From: Microbulbifer hainanensis
Lineage (GTDB): Bacteria > Pseudomonadota > Gammaproteobacteria > Pseudomonadales > Cellvibrionaceae
Length of the DNA: 52,088 nt
NCBI RefSeq assembly: GCF_014904735.1
Contig: NZ_JACZCR010000045.1
Location: forward strand, 1-52,088
Reading direction: 5' to 3'
Under the pieces are notes generated by a model, which saw only the letters and a list, made by a program, of their open reading frames with translations, was not told the DNA's origin and did no database searches. Positions 1-11,800 of the stretch are shown here, piece after piece (position 1 is the stretch's first letter; each line of letters starts with the position of its first letter). Both the position numbers and the translations under genes were made by a program.

Positions 1-12
1 ACACCCCAGAGG

Positions 13-552
13 TCACACGCGGAAGAAGTGCTCGCGGTAGTGCTTCAGTTCATTGATGGAGTCGCGGATATCGTCCAGCGCCAGATGGCTGCTGTGTTTT
101 TTCACTCCATCCAGCACATCCGGGCGCCAGCGCCGCGCCAGCTCTTTGACCGAGCTGACATCCAGGTTGCGGTAATGGAAATAGGCCTCCAGCTGGGGCA
201 TATAGCGCACCAGGAAGCGGCGGTCCTGGCCGATGGAATTGCCGCACATGGGCGACGCGCCCTCCGGCACCCACTGGCGCAGGAAATCGATAGTCTCCCG
301 CTCCGCCTCGCGCTCGGAAATATTGGACTCACGCACCCGCGCCACCAGCCCGGATCCACCGTGCTGCTCGGTATTCCAGTCGTCCATGGCATTCAGCAGG
401 GCGTCGCTCTGGTGCACGGCCATGGTCGGCCCCTCGGCGAGAATATTGAGCTTCGAATCCGTCACGATGGTGGCGATCTCGATAATGCGCTCTTTTTCGG
501 GATCGAGACCGGTCATCTCCAGGTCGATCCAGACCAGGTTGTTCTGATCCAC
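13..552 (-). CDS. orn: Oligoribonuclease
   Basis: Orn is a DEDDh-family 3'-5' exoribonuclease that degrades 2-5 nt RNAs and pGpG, the last step of c-di-GMP breakdown. The 179-residue product matches the usual length of about 180. Visible catalytic residues are D10 and E12 (in [10 protein letters not shown]), D110 (GQD), H156 and D161. I chose the GTG start because an AAGGAG Shine-Dalgarno lies about 10 bases upstream and the family begins just before the DLEMTG motif. The frame stays open far upstream, but that extension is antisense to the rsgA side and is not part of the protein. It is divergent from rsgA, as in pseudomonads. Very sure. Confidence 0.97.
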   Translation of the reverse strand: MDQNNLVWIDLEMTGLDPEKERIIEIATIVTDSKLNILAEGPTMAVHQSDALLNAMDDWNTEQHGGSGLVARVRESNISEREAERETIDFLRQWVPEGASPMCGNSIGQDRRFLVRYMPQLEAYFHYRNLDVSSVKELARRWRPDVLDGVKKHSSHLALDDIRDSINELKHYREHFFRV

Positions 553-611
553 GGCGGGTCGTCTCCTTAGGCTTTCGTGGCAAGTTACCGCATTGGACCA
601 TCGTTGCAAGC

Positions 612-617
612 TATAAT
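612..617 (+). promoter_or_regulatory. Candidate -10 box for rsgA
   Basis: A consensus TATAAT lies in the short orn/rsgA divergent gap, 52 bases before the rsgA start. No good -35 hexamer is seen at 16-18 bases, so this is only a candidate. Confidence 0.3.
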
Positions 618-669
618 CCGCCGCGAACAACGTACCGCCCCATGCTAAAGGGGCTGTCAGAGCCCCCGA

Positions 670-1704
670 ATGAGCAAACGCAAACTGAACCGGCGCCAGC
701 AGTGGCGCGTCGAGAAAATCCAGCAGGAACGCGAAGCCCGTGCGCGCAAGCGCGCCGAGTCGGCCGAGCAGGCGCTGGAGGAAGGCGACCTCGGCGCCGA
801 GCAGACCGGGCTGGTGATCGCCAACTACGGCAGCCAGGTGCTGATTGAGAGCGAGAGTGACGCCGAACTGCGCCAGCGCTGCCACCTGCGCGCCAATATC
901 GACACCCTGGTAACCGGCGACCGCGTCGCCTGGCGGCCAGCCGTCGGCGAGAGCAGCGGCGGCTACGGCGTGGTCGGTGCGCGCCTCGAGCGCCACTCGG
1001 AGCTGCAGCGTCCGGACCGCTACGGCGATCTGAAGACTGTGGCCGCCAATATCGACCGCATCCTGATCGTCATCGCGCCCTATCCGGAACCCTTCGCCAA
1101 TGCCATCGACCGCTACCTGGTCGCCGCCGAGACGACGGAAATACCGCCGCTGCTGCTGCTGAACAAAATCGACCTGATCGACGACAGCAATCGCGCGGCG
1201 TTAGAAGACCTGCTCGAACCCTACCCGCGACTGGGTTACCCGGTATTGCGCCTATCGACCAAAACCGGGGAAGGCCTGCCGCAGCTGCTCGAAACCCTCG
1301 CCCAAGGCGCCAGTGTTTTCGTGGGCCAATCCGGTGTCGGCAAATCGTCACTGGTCAATGCACTGTTGCCCAGTGCCGGCGCGCGCACCGGCGCCCTGTC
1401 GGAAGCCACCCAGAAAGGCACCCATACGACTACGGCAGCGGAACTCTTTCACCTGCCCAGCGGCGGCGATCTGATAGACTCCCCCGGCATTCGCGAGTTC
1501 GGCCTCTGGCACATGGAAGAGCAGGCCCTGCTGGAAGGGTTTGTCGAGTTCCGTCCGTTTATCGGCCACTGCCGCTTCCGCGACTGCCGCCACCAGGGAG
1601 AACCCGGCTGCGCCATCAACGAGGCACTGGCCCGCGGCGATATCAGCCAGCGCCGCATGAACAGCTTTTTGCACCTGCGCAACAGCCTGGAATCGGAGAA
1701 TTGA
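670..1704 (+). CDS. rsgA: Small ribosomal subunit biogenesis GTPase RsgA
   Basis: RsgA is a circularly permuted GTPase that helps mature the 30S subunit. The 344-residue protein has a basic N-terminal tail, an OB-fold region (about 45-120), then the G domain in permuted order: NKID (G4, residues 165-168), GQSGVGKS (G1, 219-226) and DSPG (G3, 270-273). The C-terminal zinc site is C301, C306, H308, C314. Its TGA overlaps a possible TTG start of the next gene, so translation is probably coupled. In Pseudomonas motAB follows rsgA; here it does not. Length and motifs are typical of the family. Confidence 0.97.
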   Translation: MSKRKLNRRQQWRVEKIQQEREARARKRAESAEQALEEGDLGAEQTGLVIANYGSQVLIESESDAELRQRCHLRANIDTLVTGDRVAWRPAVGESSGGYGVVGARLERHSELQRPDRYGDLKTVAANIDRILIVIAPYPEPFANAIDRYLVAAETTEIPPLLLLNKIDLIDDSNRAALEDLLEPYPRLGYPVLRLSTKTGEGLPQLLETLAQGASVFVGQSGVGKSSLVNALLPSAGARTGALSEATQKGTHTTTAAELFHLPSGGDLIDSPGIREFGLWHMEEQALLEGFVEFRPFIGHCRFRDCRHQGEPGCAINEALARGDISQRRMNSFLHLRNSLESEN

Positions 1705-1706
1705 TT

Positions 1707-2501
1707 TTGGATTTGATTATTGAACCGGAAGCGCTGGCCGCGCAGCTCGAGCGCGAAGACCTTTTAATTGTCGACCTCAGCAGCCCGCAGAACTATGCCA
1801 GCGGCCATATCCCCGGCGCCCTGCATCTGCCATTCCAGGCACTGCTCGCGGGCACCCCGCCGGCACCGGGCAAACTGCCGAGTACTGAAAGGCTGACCGA
1901 AGTGTTCCGCGCGATCGGCCTGCGCCCGGAACATCACGTGGTCGCCTGCGACGACGAGGGCGGCGGCTGGGCCGGTCGCTTCCTGTGGACCCTCGAAGTC
2001 ATCGGACACAAGAATTACAGCTACCTGAATGGCGGCATGCACGCCTGGCGCGGTGCGGGACTGCCGCTGACGACGGAAGCGGCGACGCCGACGCCCAGCG
2101 ATATCGATATTACCGTCGACTCAGCGCCGACGATGGATGCCGACGCTATCCAGCAGCACCTGGGCGAAGGAAACTTCCTGGTCTGGGATGCGCGCTCGCC
2201 GCAGGAATACACCGGCGAGAGAATCACTGCGATGAAAGCGGGCCATATTCCCGGCGCAGTGAACTGCGAGTGGACCCAGTTGATGGATCCGCAACGGGAC
2301 CTGCGCATCCGCACCGATGCGCGCGAATTCCTCGCCGCGCTCGGTATCAATGAAAACCAGAAAATCGTCACCCATTGCCAGAGCCACCACCGCTCGGGCT
2401 TTACCTGGCTGGTGGGCAAATCCCTGGGATTCGATATCGCGGCCTACCCCGGCTCCTGGAGTGAATGGGGCAACCTGCTCGATACTCCGGTCGAACAATA
2501 A
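1707..2501 (+). CDS. Tandem-rhodanese sulfurtransferase
   Basis: This is a two-domain rhodanese (thiosulfate or 3-mercaptopyruvate sulfurtransferase type) that moves sulfane sulfur via a cysteine persulfide. The N-terminal domain (about 1-125) has LIVDLSS and SGHIPGAL. The C-terminal domain (about 145-264) carries FLVWDARSPQEYTG, GHIPGAVN and the active loop HCQSHHRS, whose Cys is the likely catalytic residue. The N-terminal domain also has a Cys in VACDDEGGG, so it may not be fully inert. I chose the TTG at 1707 because GGAG sits 8 bases upstream; a TTG at 1701 leaves only 2 bases. The rsgA - rhodanese - psd order is also seen in pseudomonads. Donor specificity cannot be set from sequence. 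Confidence 0.9.
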   Translation: MDLIIEPEALAAQLEREDLLIVDLSSPQNYASGHIPGALHLPFQALLAGTPPAPGKLPSTERLTEVFRAIGLRPEHHVVACDDEGGGWAGRFLWTLEVIGHKNYSYLNGGMHAWRGAGLPLTTEAATPTPSDIDITVDSAPTMDADAIQQHLGEGNFLVWDARSPQEYTGERITAMKAGHIPGAVNCEWTQLMDPQRDLRIRTDAREFLAALGINENQKIVTHCQSHHRSGFTWLVGKSLGFDIAAYPGSWSEWGNLLDTPVEQ

Positions 2502-2546
2502 TCTCTACCAATCCAATATTAAGGCGCCTGAATTCTGGCGAAATCT

Positions 2547-3407
2547 ATGCACCCTAAATTATTTATCGCACTACAGTACCTGACCCCGCAACGGGCGCTG
2601 TCGCGCGCCGCCGGCTGGCTGGCAGAAACGCGCATCAAGTGGATCAAGGATCCGTTCACGCGCTGGTTCGTGGACAAATACGAAGTCAATATGGACGAGG
2701 CCGAGCAATCCGACTGCACCGCCTTCGCGACCTTTAACGACTTTTTCACTCGCGCGCTGAAAGATGACGCCCGCCCAATCGTCGACGGCAATCACACCCT
2801 CGCCTGTCCGGCCGATGGTGCCATCAGCCAGCTGGGAGAAATTCACAACGGCAGGGTTTTTCAGGCCAAGGGTCACGACTACAGCCTGCTGGAATTGGTG
2901 GGCGGCGACCCGCAGGTTGCGGCGCAGTTCACCGGCGGTCACTTCGCCACCGTGTACCTGTCGCCGAAGGACTATCACCGCGTGCATATGCCCATTGCCG
3001 GCACCCTGAAGAGCATGACCCATGTTCCCGGCCAGTTGTTCTCGGTCAATACCGTGACTGCGGAAAATGTGCCGCGGCTGTTCGCCCGCAACGAGCGCGT
3101 GGTCTGTATTTTCGAGACCGCCGCAGGCCCGATGGCAATGATTCTGGTCGGCGCAATGATTGTCGCCAGCATCGAAACCGTCTGGGCCGGACTGGTGACA
3201 CCTCACCAGCGCCGCGTGCGCACCACCGAGTACGGCGACGCCGCCCCCATTCACCTGGAGAAAGGTGCGGAAATGGGCCGCTTCAAACTCGGGTCGACGG
3301 TTATCATGCTGTTCGGCGCCGACAAAGTGCGCTGGCTCGAATCGCTGGGGGCCGAAAGTGCCGTGACCATGGGCGAGCACTTCGGCGATACGCAGCTGAC
3401 CGTATAA
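2547..3407 (+). CDS. psd: Phosphatidylserine decarboxylase proenzyme
   Basis: Psd converts phosphatidylserine to phosphatidylethanolamine at the inner membrane. The 286-residue proenzyme contains the self-cleavage motif LGST (G249-S250), where S250 would become the pyruvoyl group of the short alpha chain of about 37 residues. The conserved [11 protein letters not shown] block (near 140-150) supplies the Asp/His residues needed for maturation. Length is normal for the bacterial type I enzyme. It follows the rhodanese gene after 45 bases and precedes an MFS gene on the same strand. Very sure. Confidence 0.97.
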   Translation: MHPKLFIALQYLTPQRALSRAAGWLAETRIKWIKDPFTRWFVDKYEVNMDEAEQSDCTAFATFNDFFTRALKDDARPIVDGNHTLACPADGAISQLGEIHNGRVFQAKGHDYSLLELVGGDPQVAAQFTGGHFATVYLSPKDYHRVHMPIAGTLKSMTHVPGQLFSVNTVTAENVPRLFARNERVVCIFETAAGPMAMILVGAMIVASIETVWAGLVTPHQRRVRTTEYGDAAPIHLEKGAEMGRFKLGSTVIMLFGADKVRWLESLGAESAVTMGEHFGDTQLTV

Positions 3408-3468
3408 CTCCCCGATACCGGGCGGAGCACTTGTCCGCCCGGCAATCCCTTCACCTGAACGGCTTCCA

Positions 3469-4668
3469 ATGTTTCCCGCTTTTATTCGCCACAACGCGAA
3501 CCTCGCCTTCTACGCCCTCTTCGCCGTGGCCGCATCCGGGTTCGGACAGACGTTTTTCATCTCCATTTTTGGCGGCGCGCTGCGCGCCGAATTTGCCCTC
3601 AGCAATGCCCAATACGGCGCCATTTACAGTGGCGCAACCCTGGCGTCGGCACTGGCATTACTGTTTTGCGGCGGACTGGTGGATCGCTGGCCGCTGCGCC
3701 CCGTTACCGCCGGAATCGTACTGCTGTTGACCGCCGCCTGCCTGGCGATGGCCAGCGCTTCCGCCGCCTGGATGCTGTTACCCGGTTTTTTCCTGCTGCG
3801 TTTTGCCGGCCAGGGCTTTATGACCCATCTGGGCATGACGACAGCAGGCCGCTATTTCAGCGACAACCGCGGCAAGGTCATCGCGATGGCGGCACTCGGG
3901 TTTCCGCTGGCCGAGGCACTGCTGCCCACCGGTGGCGCGCAGCTGATTCACTGGAGCGGCTGGCGCACGGCCTGGCTCGCCGCGGCGGCCATTCTCCTGC
4001 TGCTGGTGCTGCCAACCCTGCTATCCCTGGCACGAACACCAGACCGGCAGAACAGTGGCACCGTCGAGAGCTCCGATAGCGACGGCGACTTTACCCGCGC
4101 GCGCGTACTGCGCGACCCGGGCTTTTACCTGCTGCTACCTGCGGCGCTGATGACGCCCTTCGTGGTCACCGCCCTACTGTTTCACCAGGGCGCTATCGGC
4201 GAGTATCGCGGCTGGTCACTGACCCTGATGGCAGGCGCTTTCGGCGGCTACGCACTTGGCCACCTGCTGATGCTGTTTCTCGCCGGCGTACTGGTGGATC
4301 GCCTTGGCGCCCAGCGCAGCCTGCCGCTGGCCCTGCTGCCGATGATCGCCGGTCTGATGTTGCTCGCTCTGTGCCGGGGGGACTGGGTTCCCTATGCCTA
4401 CCTGCCCCTGATCGGCATTACCCAGGCCGGCAGCGGCACCGCCGCCAGCGCCATGTGGCCGGAGCGGTACGGCAGCCGGCACCTAGGCGCCATCCGCGCG
4501 CTGTCACAGGCCGCGATGGTACTGTCGACGGCGATATCCCCGCTGCTGGCGGGGCTGCTGCTGGATAGGGGGATCGGCGTCGGCACCCTGGCGACGATGC
4601 TGGCCGCACTGGTGCTGCTGGCGGCAGTAATGGCCCTCACTGTCGCACCTGCGGTGAGAAGAAACTGA
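3469..4668 (+). CDS. MFS transporter
   Basis: This is a 399-residue integral membrane protein with about 12 hydrophobic segments in two six-helix halves, split by a polar loop near residue 200 (TPDRQNSGTVESSDSDGD). The loop between helices 2 and 3 has GGLVDRWPLRPV, and the matching position in the second half has AGVLVDRLGAQRS; both are forms of the MFS A-motif. The substrate cannot be told from sequence. It lies 61 bases after psd and may be co-transcribed. No specific MFS subfamily is recognised. Confidence 0.85.
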   Translation: MFPAFIRHNANLAFYALFAVAASGFGQTFFISIFGGALRAEFALSNAQYGAIYSGATLASALALLFCGGLVDRWPLRPVTAGIVLLLTAACLAMASASAAWMLLPGFFLLRFAGQGFMTHLGMTTAGRYFSDNRGKVIAMAALGFPLAEALLPTGGAQLIHWSGWRTAWLAAAAILLLLVLPTLLSLARTPDRQNSGTVESSDSDGDFTRARVLRDPGFYLLLPAALMTPFVVTALLFHQGAIGEYRGWSLTLMAGAFGGYALGHLLMLFLAGVLVDRLGAQRSLPLALLPMIAGLMLLALCRGDWVPYAYLPLIGITQAGSGTAASAMWPERYGSRHLGAIRALSQAAMVLSTAISPLLAGLLLDRGIGVGTLATMLAALVLLAAVMALTVAPAVRRN

Positions 4669-4700
4669 AAGGGAGGGAAGTCACCCGACCGGGGTGGGAA

Positions 4701-6071
4701 TCAGCGTTTCAACAGACCTGCAAAGAAGGAAGGCAGCCGCTGACGGCTGAACAGGTAGCTGTCGCGCACTGCCGCCACATCCACCTGGGGATAACGGCCG
4801 GGCTCCACATCCTTGAGAATGGTGATCTTGTCCTGCGGCGCGAGCTTGCCGCGCTCGATCAGCTTGTCCTTGCGATCGTCGTCCTCGGCCATATCCAGTA
4901 GCCTGGGCTCTAGTAGCAACTGCTTGTCACTATCCAATACCACCATGACCCTCGGTTTCAGGCGACGCGCATGGGTCTGCTCCAGCACCACGGCCACCTC
5001 ACCGGTGGATAGCTCTACCTGGGTGCCGGTCGGATAGAGTCCGATGGACTGGATGAACTCAACCACCAGCTGCTCCTGGTAGGCGATTCCACGCAGGTCG
5101 TAGAGCTTCGCCACCGCCCGCGACGGGGCCACCGGATACTCGACACCGCGGGGATTGGTGGCTTCATCATAGAAAGTCACGATACCGCACATGCGCGCAA
5201 GCACCGGGATCTTGTCGCCGCGGAGGCCGTGCGGGTAACCGCTGCCGTCGTGCTGTTCGCGGTGACAGCGGACAATATTGACGACCTGCGGGTCCAGCTG
5301 CGGATCGGCGGCTAGTAGCCGCACGCTGTGCTCGACAAACTTGCGGTATTCCAGCTCGGTGCGCGGATCGCGCTTGGCTGCCTGCAACACTTCGTCCGGC
5401 AACATCAGCTTGCCGACATCCTTCAGCAGCGTTGCTACGCCCAGCTGCACCAGCGCATCGCGCCGCAGGCCGATATGACGGCCAAACACCACCGCCCAGA
5501 TACTGGCACGAATGGAATGACTGTAGGTGTGTTCGTCTTTTTCCCGCACTCGCGCCAGCCAGGCGAAAGCGTCGGGGCAGCGCAGCACGCTGTCGACCAG
5601 ATGCTCGACCGCACCATTGATCTGGCGCACCGGAAGCGGTTTTTCACTACCGATCTGCACCATGACCTCGCGCAGGCCTTTCGCGATATCTCCGTAGAGC
5701 TTGCGCGCCTTGCCGGCTTCTTTGCGCGCCGGCTCCGGTGGCGGATAGGCCTGGTGGCTCACCTGCACCGGGCGGCAGGGGATTGCCACGACTTCGCGCG
5801 CGGCGCGACGCTGGCGGGAGGTACCAGTACCGGGGAGGGAGGCACCAGCGCGGGTAAGACGGCGCAACTGCACACCGGCGTCGCCGACGGTCTTGACCAC
5901 ATCGATGTAGACGAAGCGGCAATATTTCTGCAGCTGGCGGATTTCTTCCAGATCGCGGATATAGAAGCCCTGCAGCGCAAACGGCGTTCGTGTCCAGGGT
6001 CGGTCGAGCCTGGACACAAACATACCGCGCTGAAGGTCTTCTACAGAGACTTTTGCCTGTTCAATCGCCAC
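4701..6071 (-). CDS. DUF3391/HD-GYP domain protein with substituted metal ligands
   Basis: HD-GYP proteins are usually c-di-GMP phosphodiesterases. The 456-residue protein has an N-terminal DUF3391-like region (about 1-60, with LQRGMFVSRLDRPW), a variable linker, then an HD-GYP domain (about 165-330) followed by a C-terminal extension. The signature HDGSGYPHGL is present, as are SHSIR and RKFVEH. By eye, three metal ligands are changed: the HD pair reads KD (LLKDVGK), one of the paired His is replaced (CHREQHDG), and the late ADxxDA Asp is Thr (IVTFYDEA). It may bind c-di-GMP without cleaving it. The GTG start fits the family N-terminus; no strong Shine-Dalgarno is seen. It lies downstream of hemE on the same strand. 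Confidence 0.85.
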   Translation of the reverse strand: MAIEQAKVSVEDLQRGMFVSRLDRPWTRTPFALQGFYIRDLEEIRQLQKYCRFVYIDVVKTVGDAGVQLRRLTRAGASLPGTGTSRQRRAAREVVAIPCRPVQVSHQAYPPPEPARKEAGKARKLYGDIAKGLREVMVQIGSEKPLPVRQINGAVEHLVDSVLRCPDAFAWLARVREKDEHTYSHSIRASIWAVVFGRHIGLRRDALVQLGVATLLKDVGKLMLPDEVLQAAKRDPRTELEYRKFVEHSVRLLAADPQLDPQVVNIVRCHREQHDGSGYPHGLRGDKIPVLARMCGIVTFYDEATNPRGVEYPVAPSRAVAKLYDLRGIAYQEQLVVEFIQSIGLYPTGTQVELSTGEVAVVLEQTHARRLKPRVMVVLDSDKQLLLEPRLLDMAEDDDRKDKLIERGKLAPQDKITILKDVEPGRYPQVDVAAVRDSYLFSRQRLPSFFAGLLKR

Positions 6072-6152
6072 GTTGGATTAGTGTGCCGCCGTTTGTTCTT
6101 GCTTTTTTGAACTGCGCCTCGGTATGGGAAATTCGACGGGCGCAGGCATTCA

Positions 6153-6181
6153 TTTATAGCACGCTAGTCTACCTGCTATAA
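6153..6181 (-). promoter_or_regulatory. Candidate extended -10 promoter for the HD-GYP gene
   Basis: On the minus strand, TGC-TATAAA forms an extended -10 (plus 6153-6158), with TTATAG (plus 6176-6181) as a weak -35 at 17-base spacing. It lies about 80 bases before the HD-GYP start codon and after hemE. Matching only; not tested. Confidence 0.35.
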
Positions 6182-6238
6182 CACAGCAATTTTGTGAACT
6201 GCGTCACGGAATTTTCGGCAGACTCGCCCAACCCTCGA

Positions 6239-7318
6239 TCATGCGTGATATTGAGGCGAAAGTTCGATAACAGCCTCGATCATCGCTCGCGCATGCTCTG
6301 GATCCACTTTCGGTGTGATACCGTGGCCGAGATTGAAAATATGCCCGCTGCCATGGCCGAAGGCCTGCAGGATGGCACCCACCTCGGCGCGGATGCGCTC
6401 CGGCTTAGCATACAGCACCGCCGGATCGAGATTGCCCTGCAGGGCTACCCGATCTCCAACCCTCGCCCGCGCCACGCCGATATCGGTAGTCCAGTCGAGA
6501 CCCAGCGCGCTGGCGCCGCTTTCAGCCATCGCCTCCAACCACTGCCCCCCGCCCTTGGTAAACAGGATGGCCGGCACCGAGCGGCCATCGGCCTCCTTGA
6601 TCAACCCGGCGACGATGCGCGCCATGTACTGCAGCGAGAACTCACGGTAGGCGCCATGACTCAGCGCACCACCCCAGGTATCGAAAATCTGTACCGCTTG
6701 GGCGCCGGCGCGAATCTGTGCATTCAGATATGCGGTTACCGAATCCGCCAATACCCCCAACAGCTGGTGCATCAGCTCCGGCTGGTTGTAGAGCATTTCC
6801 TTGCAGCGAGCGAAATCGCGGCTGGAACCACCTTCGATCATATAGGTGGCCAGTGTCCAGGGGCTGCCAGAAAAACCGATCAGCGGTACACGCCCATTCA
6901 GCTCACGGCGAATTGTGGATACAGCATTGGTCACATAGTCGAGATCACGCTCGGTATTCACCACCTCGAGCCGCTCGATATCGGCGGCGCTGCGCAGCGG
7001 TTTGCGGAATTTGGGACCTTCGCCCTCTTCAAAATAGAGGCCCAGGCCCATGGCGTCGGGAATGGTGAGGATGTCTGAAAACAGAATCGCCGCATCCAGA
7101 GGGTAGCGCTCAAGCGGCTGCAACGTCACTTCGCAGGCCAGCTCGGTATTGCGGCACAAATCCATAAAGCTGCCGGCCTGGGCGCGGCTGGCGCGATACT
7201 CGGGCAGGTAGCGCCCGGCCTGGCGCATCATCCACACCGGCGTGCGGTCCACGGGCTGACGCAGCAGCGCGCGTAGGAAACGGTCGTTTTTTAGTTCGGA
7301 GGGCTTGGATTCAGACAT
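6239..7318 (-). CDS. hemE: Uroporphyrinogen decarboxylase
   Basis: HemE removes four carboxyl groups from uroporphyrinogen III to give coproporphyrinogen III in the cytoplasm. The 359-residue protein has the N-terminal signature [18 protein letters not shown] (about 24-41), whose arginines bind substrate carboxylates, the [15 protein letters not shown] segment with its catalytic Asp (near 85-100), the [17 protein letters not shown] block and the C-terminal NLGHGI. Full length. It lies between gltD and the HD-GYP gene on the minus strand, about 120 bases from gltD; the gltBD-hemE order is shared with pseudomonads. The other haem genes in this window (hemCDXY) are 30 kb away. Confidence 0.97.
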   Translation of the reverse strand: MSESKPSELKNDRFLRALLRQPVDRTPVWMMRQAGRYLPEYRASRAQAGSFMDLCRNTELACEVTLQPLERYPLDAAILFSDILTIPDAMGLGLYFEEGEGPKFRKPLRSAADIERLEVVNTERDLDYVTNAVSTIRRELNGRVPLIGFSGSPWTLATYMIEGGSSRDFARCKEMLYNQPELMHQLLGVLADSVTAYLNAQIRAGAQAVQIFDTWGGALSHGAYREFSLQYMARIVAGLIKEADGRSVPAILFTKGGGQWLEAMAESGASALGLDWTTDIGVARARVGDRVALQGNLDPAVLYAKPERIRAEVGAILQAFGHGSGHIFNLGHGITPKVDPEHARAMIEAVIELSPQYHA

Positions 7319-7436
7319 GCAATGAGTACAACGAGCTGGCCAAAAAGGCGGCTATTGTACGGGGGCAGACGCGTCGGGGCCAGCCGGACGGAGCCGGGGG
7401 GGCGCAAACGCCCACCGCTCTTACCCGACTAAAGCG

Positions 7437-8867
<1,431 letters not shown>

Positions 8868-11800
8868 TTACTCGCCGCGCTTGCGTACATCGGACAGCAG
8901 ACCGGCGAGGCTCGCCGCCTTGGGTTTTACCAGCCAGAAGCGGCTCAGGTAATCGTCGAAGTTATCCAGCAACTCCGCACCCCATTCGCTGCGGGTCTCC
9001 GCGGCATATTCCTCGATCACCTCGCGCAGATGGCTCTGGTAGGGCTCGAGTGACTCGCTGCTGATACGGCGCAGCTCGATCAACTCGTGATTGCACTTGT
9101 CGAAGAAGTTCCGCTCTAAGTCCAGTACATAGGCAAAACCGCCGGTCATGCCCGCGCCGAAGTTGACCCCGGTGTCGCCGAGTACGGCGACCATACCGCC
9201 GGTCATGTATTCGCAGCAGTGATCGCCGGCCCCTTCCACGACGGCGAAGGCTCCGGAGTTGCGCACACCGAAGCGCTCGCCGGCCCGGCCCGCGGCAAAC
9301 AGCTTGCCGCCGGTCGCACCGTACAGGCAGGTGTTGCCGACAATGCTCGTGTCTTGCGAGGCGAAGGCGCTGTTCTGTGGCGGGCGGATCACCAGCTTGC
9401 CGCCGGCCATACCCTTGCCCACGTAGTCGTTGGCATCCCCTTCCAGATACATCTCCAGGCCGCCCGCATTCCAGACACCGAATGACTGGCCGGCGACCCC
9501 TTTCAGGTGCAGCTTGACCGGGGCTTCCACCATACCCTGGTTACCGTGGCGTCTGGCGATCTCACCGCTGAGGCGCGCACCGATCGAACGGTCGCAGTTG
9601 GTGACCTGGTAGCTGAACTCGCCACCGGACAGCGTCTCGATAGCCGGCAACATCTCCTCGACCATGCGCTCCGCCAGCGCACCCTTGTCCCAGGGATCGT
9701 TGTGCGGGATCTGGCAGGTCTGCGGCTTGGTCTGCAGCAGTTCGTCGGTGTGCAGTAGCGGCGACAGGTCCAGCTTCTGCTGCTTCGCCGTCTCTCCCTC
9801 GAGCGCCTGCAACAGATCCACACGGCCCACCAATTCTTCCATGGTGCGCACGCCCAGCCGGGCCATCCATTCGCGGGTTTCCTCGGCGACAAACTTGAAG
9901 AAATTCATCGCCATCTCGACGGTGCCAATATAGTGCTCGTCGCGCAGGTCCTTATTCTGGGTGGCGACACCGGTGGCGCAGTTGTTCAGGTGGCAGATAC
10001 GCAAGTACTTACACCCCAGCGCCACCATCGGCGCAGTGCCGAAGCCGAAACTTTCGGCACCTAGCATCGCCGCCTTGACCACATCCAGGCCGGACTTGAG
10101 GCCGCCATCGGTCTGTACCCGCACCTTGTCGCGCAGGTCATTGGCGCGCAGGGTCTGGTGGGTTTCCGCCAGGCCCAGCTCCCACGGGGAGCCGGCGTAG
10201 CGGATCGAGGTGATCGGGCTGGCGGCAGTGCCGCCGTCGTAGCCGGAAATGGTGATCAGGTCCGCGTAGGCCTTGGCCACCCCTGCGGCGATAGTGCCGA
10301 CACCCGGCCGCGACACCAGCTTAACCGACACCAGCGCGTCCGGGTTGACCTGCTTCAGGTCATAGATCAGCTGCGCCAGATCCTCGATGGAGTAGATGTC
10401 GTGGTGCGGCGGCGGCGAGATCAGGGTCACGCCGGGTACCGAGTAGCGCAGTCGCGCGATCAGCTCGTTGACCTTGCCACCGGGCAGCTGGCCGCCCTCG
10501 CCCGGCTTGGCGCCCTGGGCCACCTTGATCTGCAGCACTTCGGCATTCACCAGATAGTGCGGCGTCACCCCGAAGCGGCCGGAGGCCACCTGCTTGATCT
10601 TGGACACCTTGTCGGTGCCGAAGCGAGCCGGATCTTCGCCGCCCTCACCGCTGTTGGAGCGTCCGCCGAGGCGGTTCATCGCCTGGGCCAGGGATTCGTG
10701 AGCCTCCGGCGACAGGGCGCCAAGGGACATGGCCGCGGAGTCGAAACGACGCAGGATTTTTTCCGCCGGCTCCACTTCTTCCAGCGGGATCGGCTGCAGG
10801 TCGTCTTTCAGTGCCAGCAAGTCGCGCAGGGTCGCCACCGGGCGCTTGTTGACGAGTTCGGCGTAGTCGCGCCAGGCCGAGTAGTCGCCGGTGCGCACTG
10901 CCTGCTGCAGGGACTTCACCACGTCCGGGTTAAACGCGTGGTACTCCTGGCCGTAGACAAATTTGTGCAGCCCGCCCGGCGATACCGGCTTGCGCGGCTT
11001 CCACGCGAGTTTGGCGCGGGCGGCGGCGTCCTCCTGCAGGTCGGCGAAGCCTGCCCCCTGGATGCGGCTGGGCGCACCGGGAAAGCATAGATCCACCACA
11101 TCGCGGTCGAGGCCCACCAGTTCGAACAGCAGCGCGCCGCGATAGGAAGCGACGGTGGAAATCCCCATCTTCGACAGGATTTTCAGCAGGCCCTTGATGA
11201 TGCCGTTGCGGTAGTTCTTCTGCGCCTCGGCGGCGTCCAGCAACAGCTCGCCGGTTTCGATCAGGTGGTTGATGATGCTGTAGGAAAAATACGGGTGCAC
11301 CGCGGTGGCACCGACGCCGACCAGACAGGCAAGCTGGTGCGAGTCGCGGGCGCTGGCGGTGTCGACCACGATATTGGAATCGCAGCGCAGGCCGGCATGC
11401 ACCAGGTGATGGTGCACGGCGCCGGTGGCCAGCAGGGCATCGATCGGTAGGCGATCCTCGCGGATATGCCGGTCGGACAGCACAACGATGACGCTACCCG
11501 CGCGCACCGAGGCTTCGACATCGGCGCAGAGTTTCTCGATCGCCGCCTTCAGATCAAGCTGCGCCGGGTCGTAGTTCAGGTCGAATATTTTCGCCTCGAA
11601 ACCGGGGCGGTCGAGCTCCAGCAGGGCGGTGTACTTCATATGCGACAGCACCGGTGACGACAGGATCACCCGGTCGGCATGCTCCGGTGTCTCCTCGAAT
11701 ACCGACTTCTCGCGGCCGAGGCAGGTCTCCAGTGACATCACCACGGTTTCCCGCAGCGGGTCGATCGGCGGGTTGGTGACCTGGGCGAACTGCTGGCGGA

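Noticed and set aside
553..996. N-terminal extension of orn
   Set aside because: It crosses the orn/rsgA divergent region and lies antisense to rsgA; a ribosome-binding site marks the shorter start.
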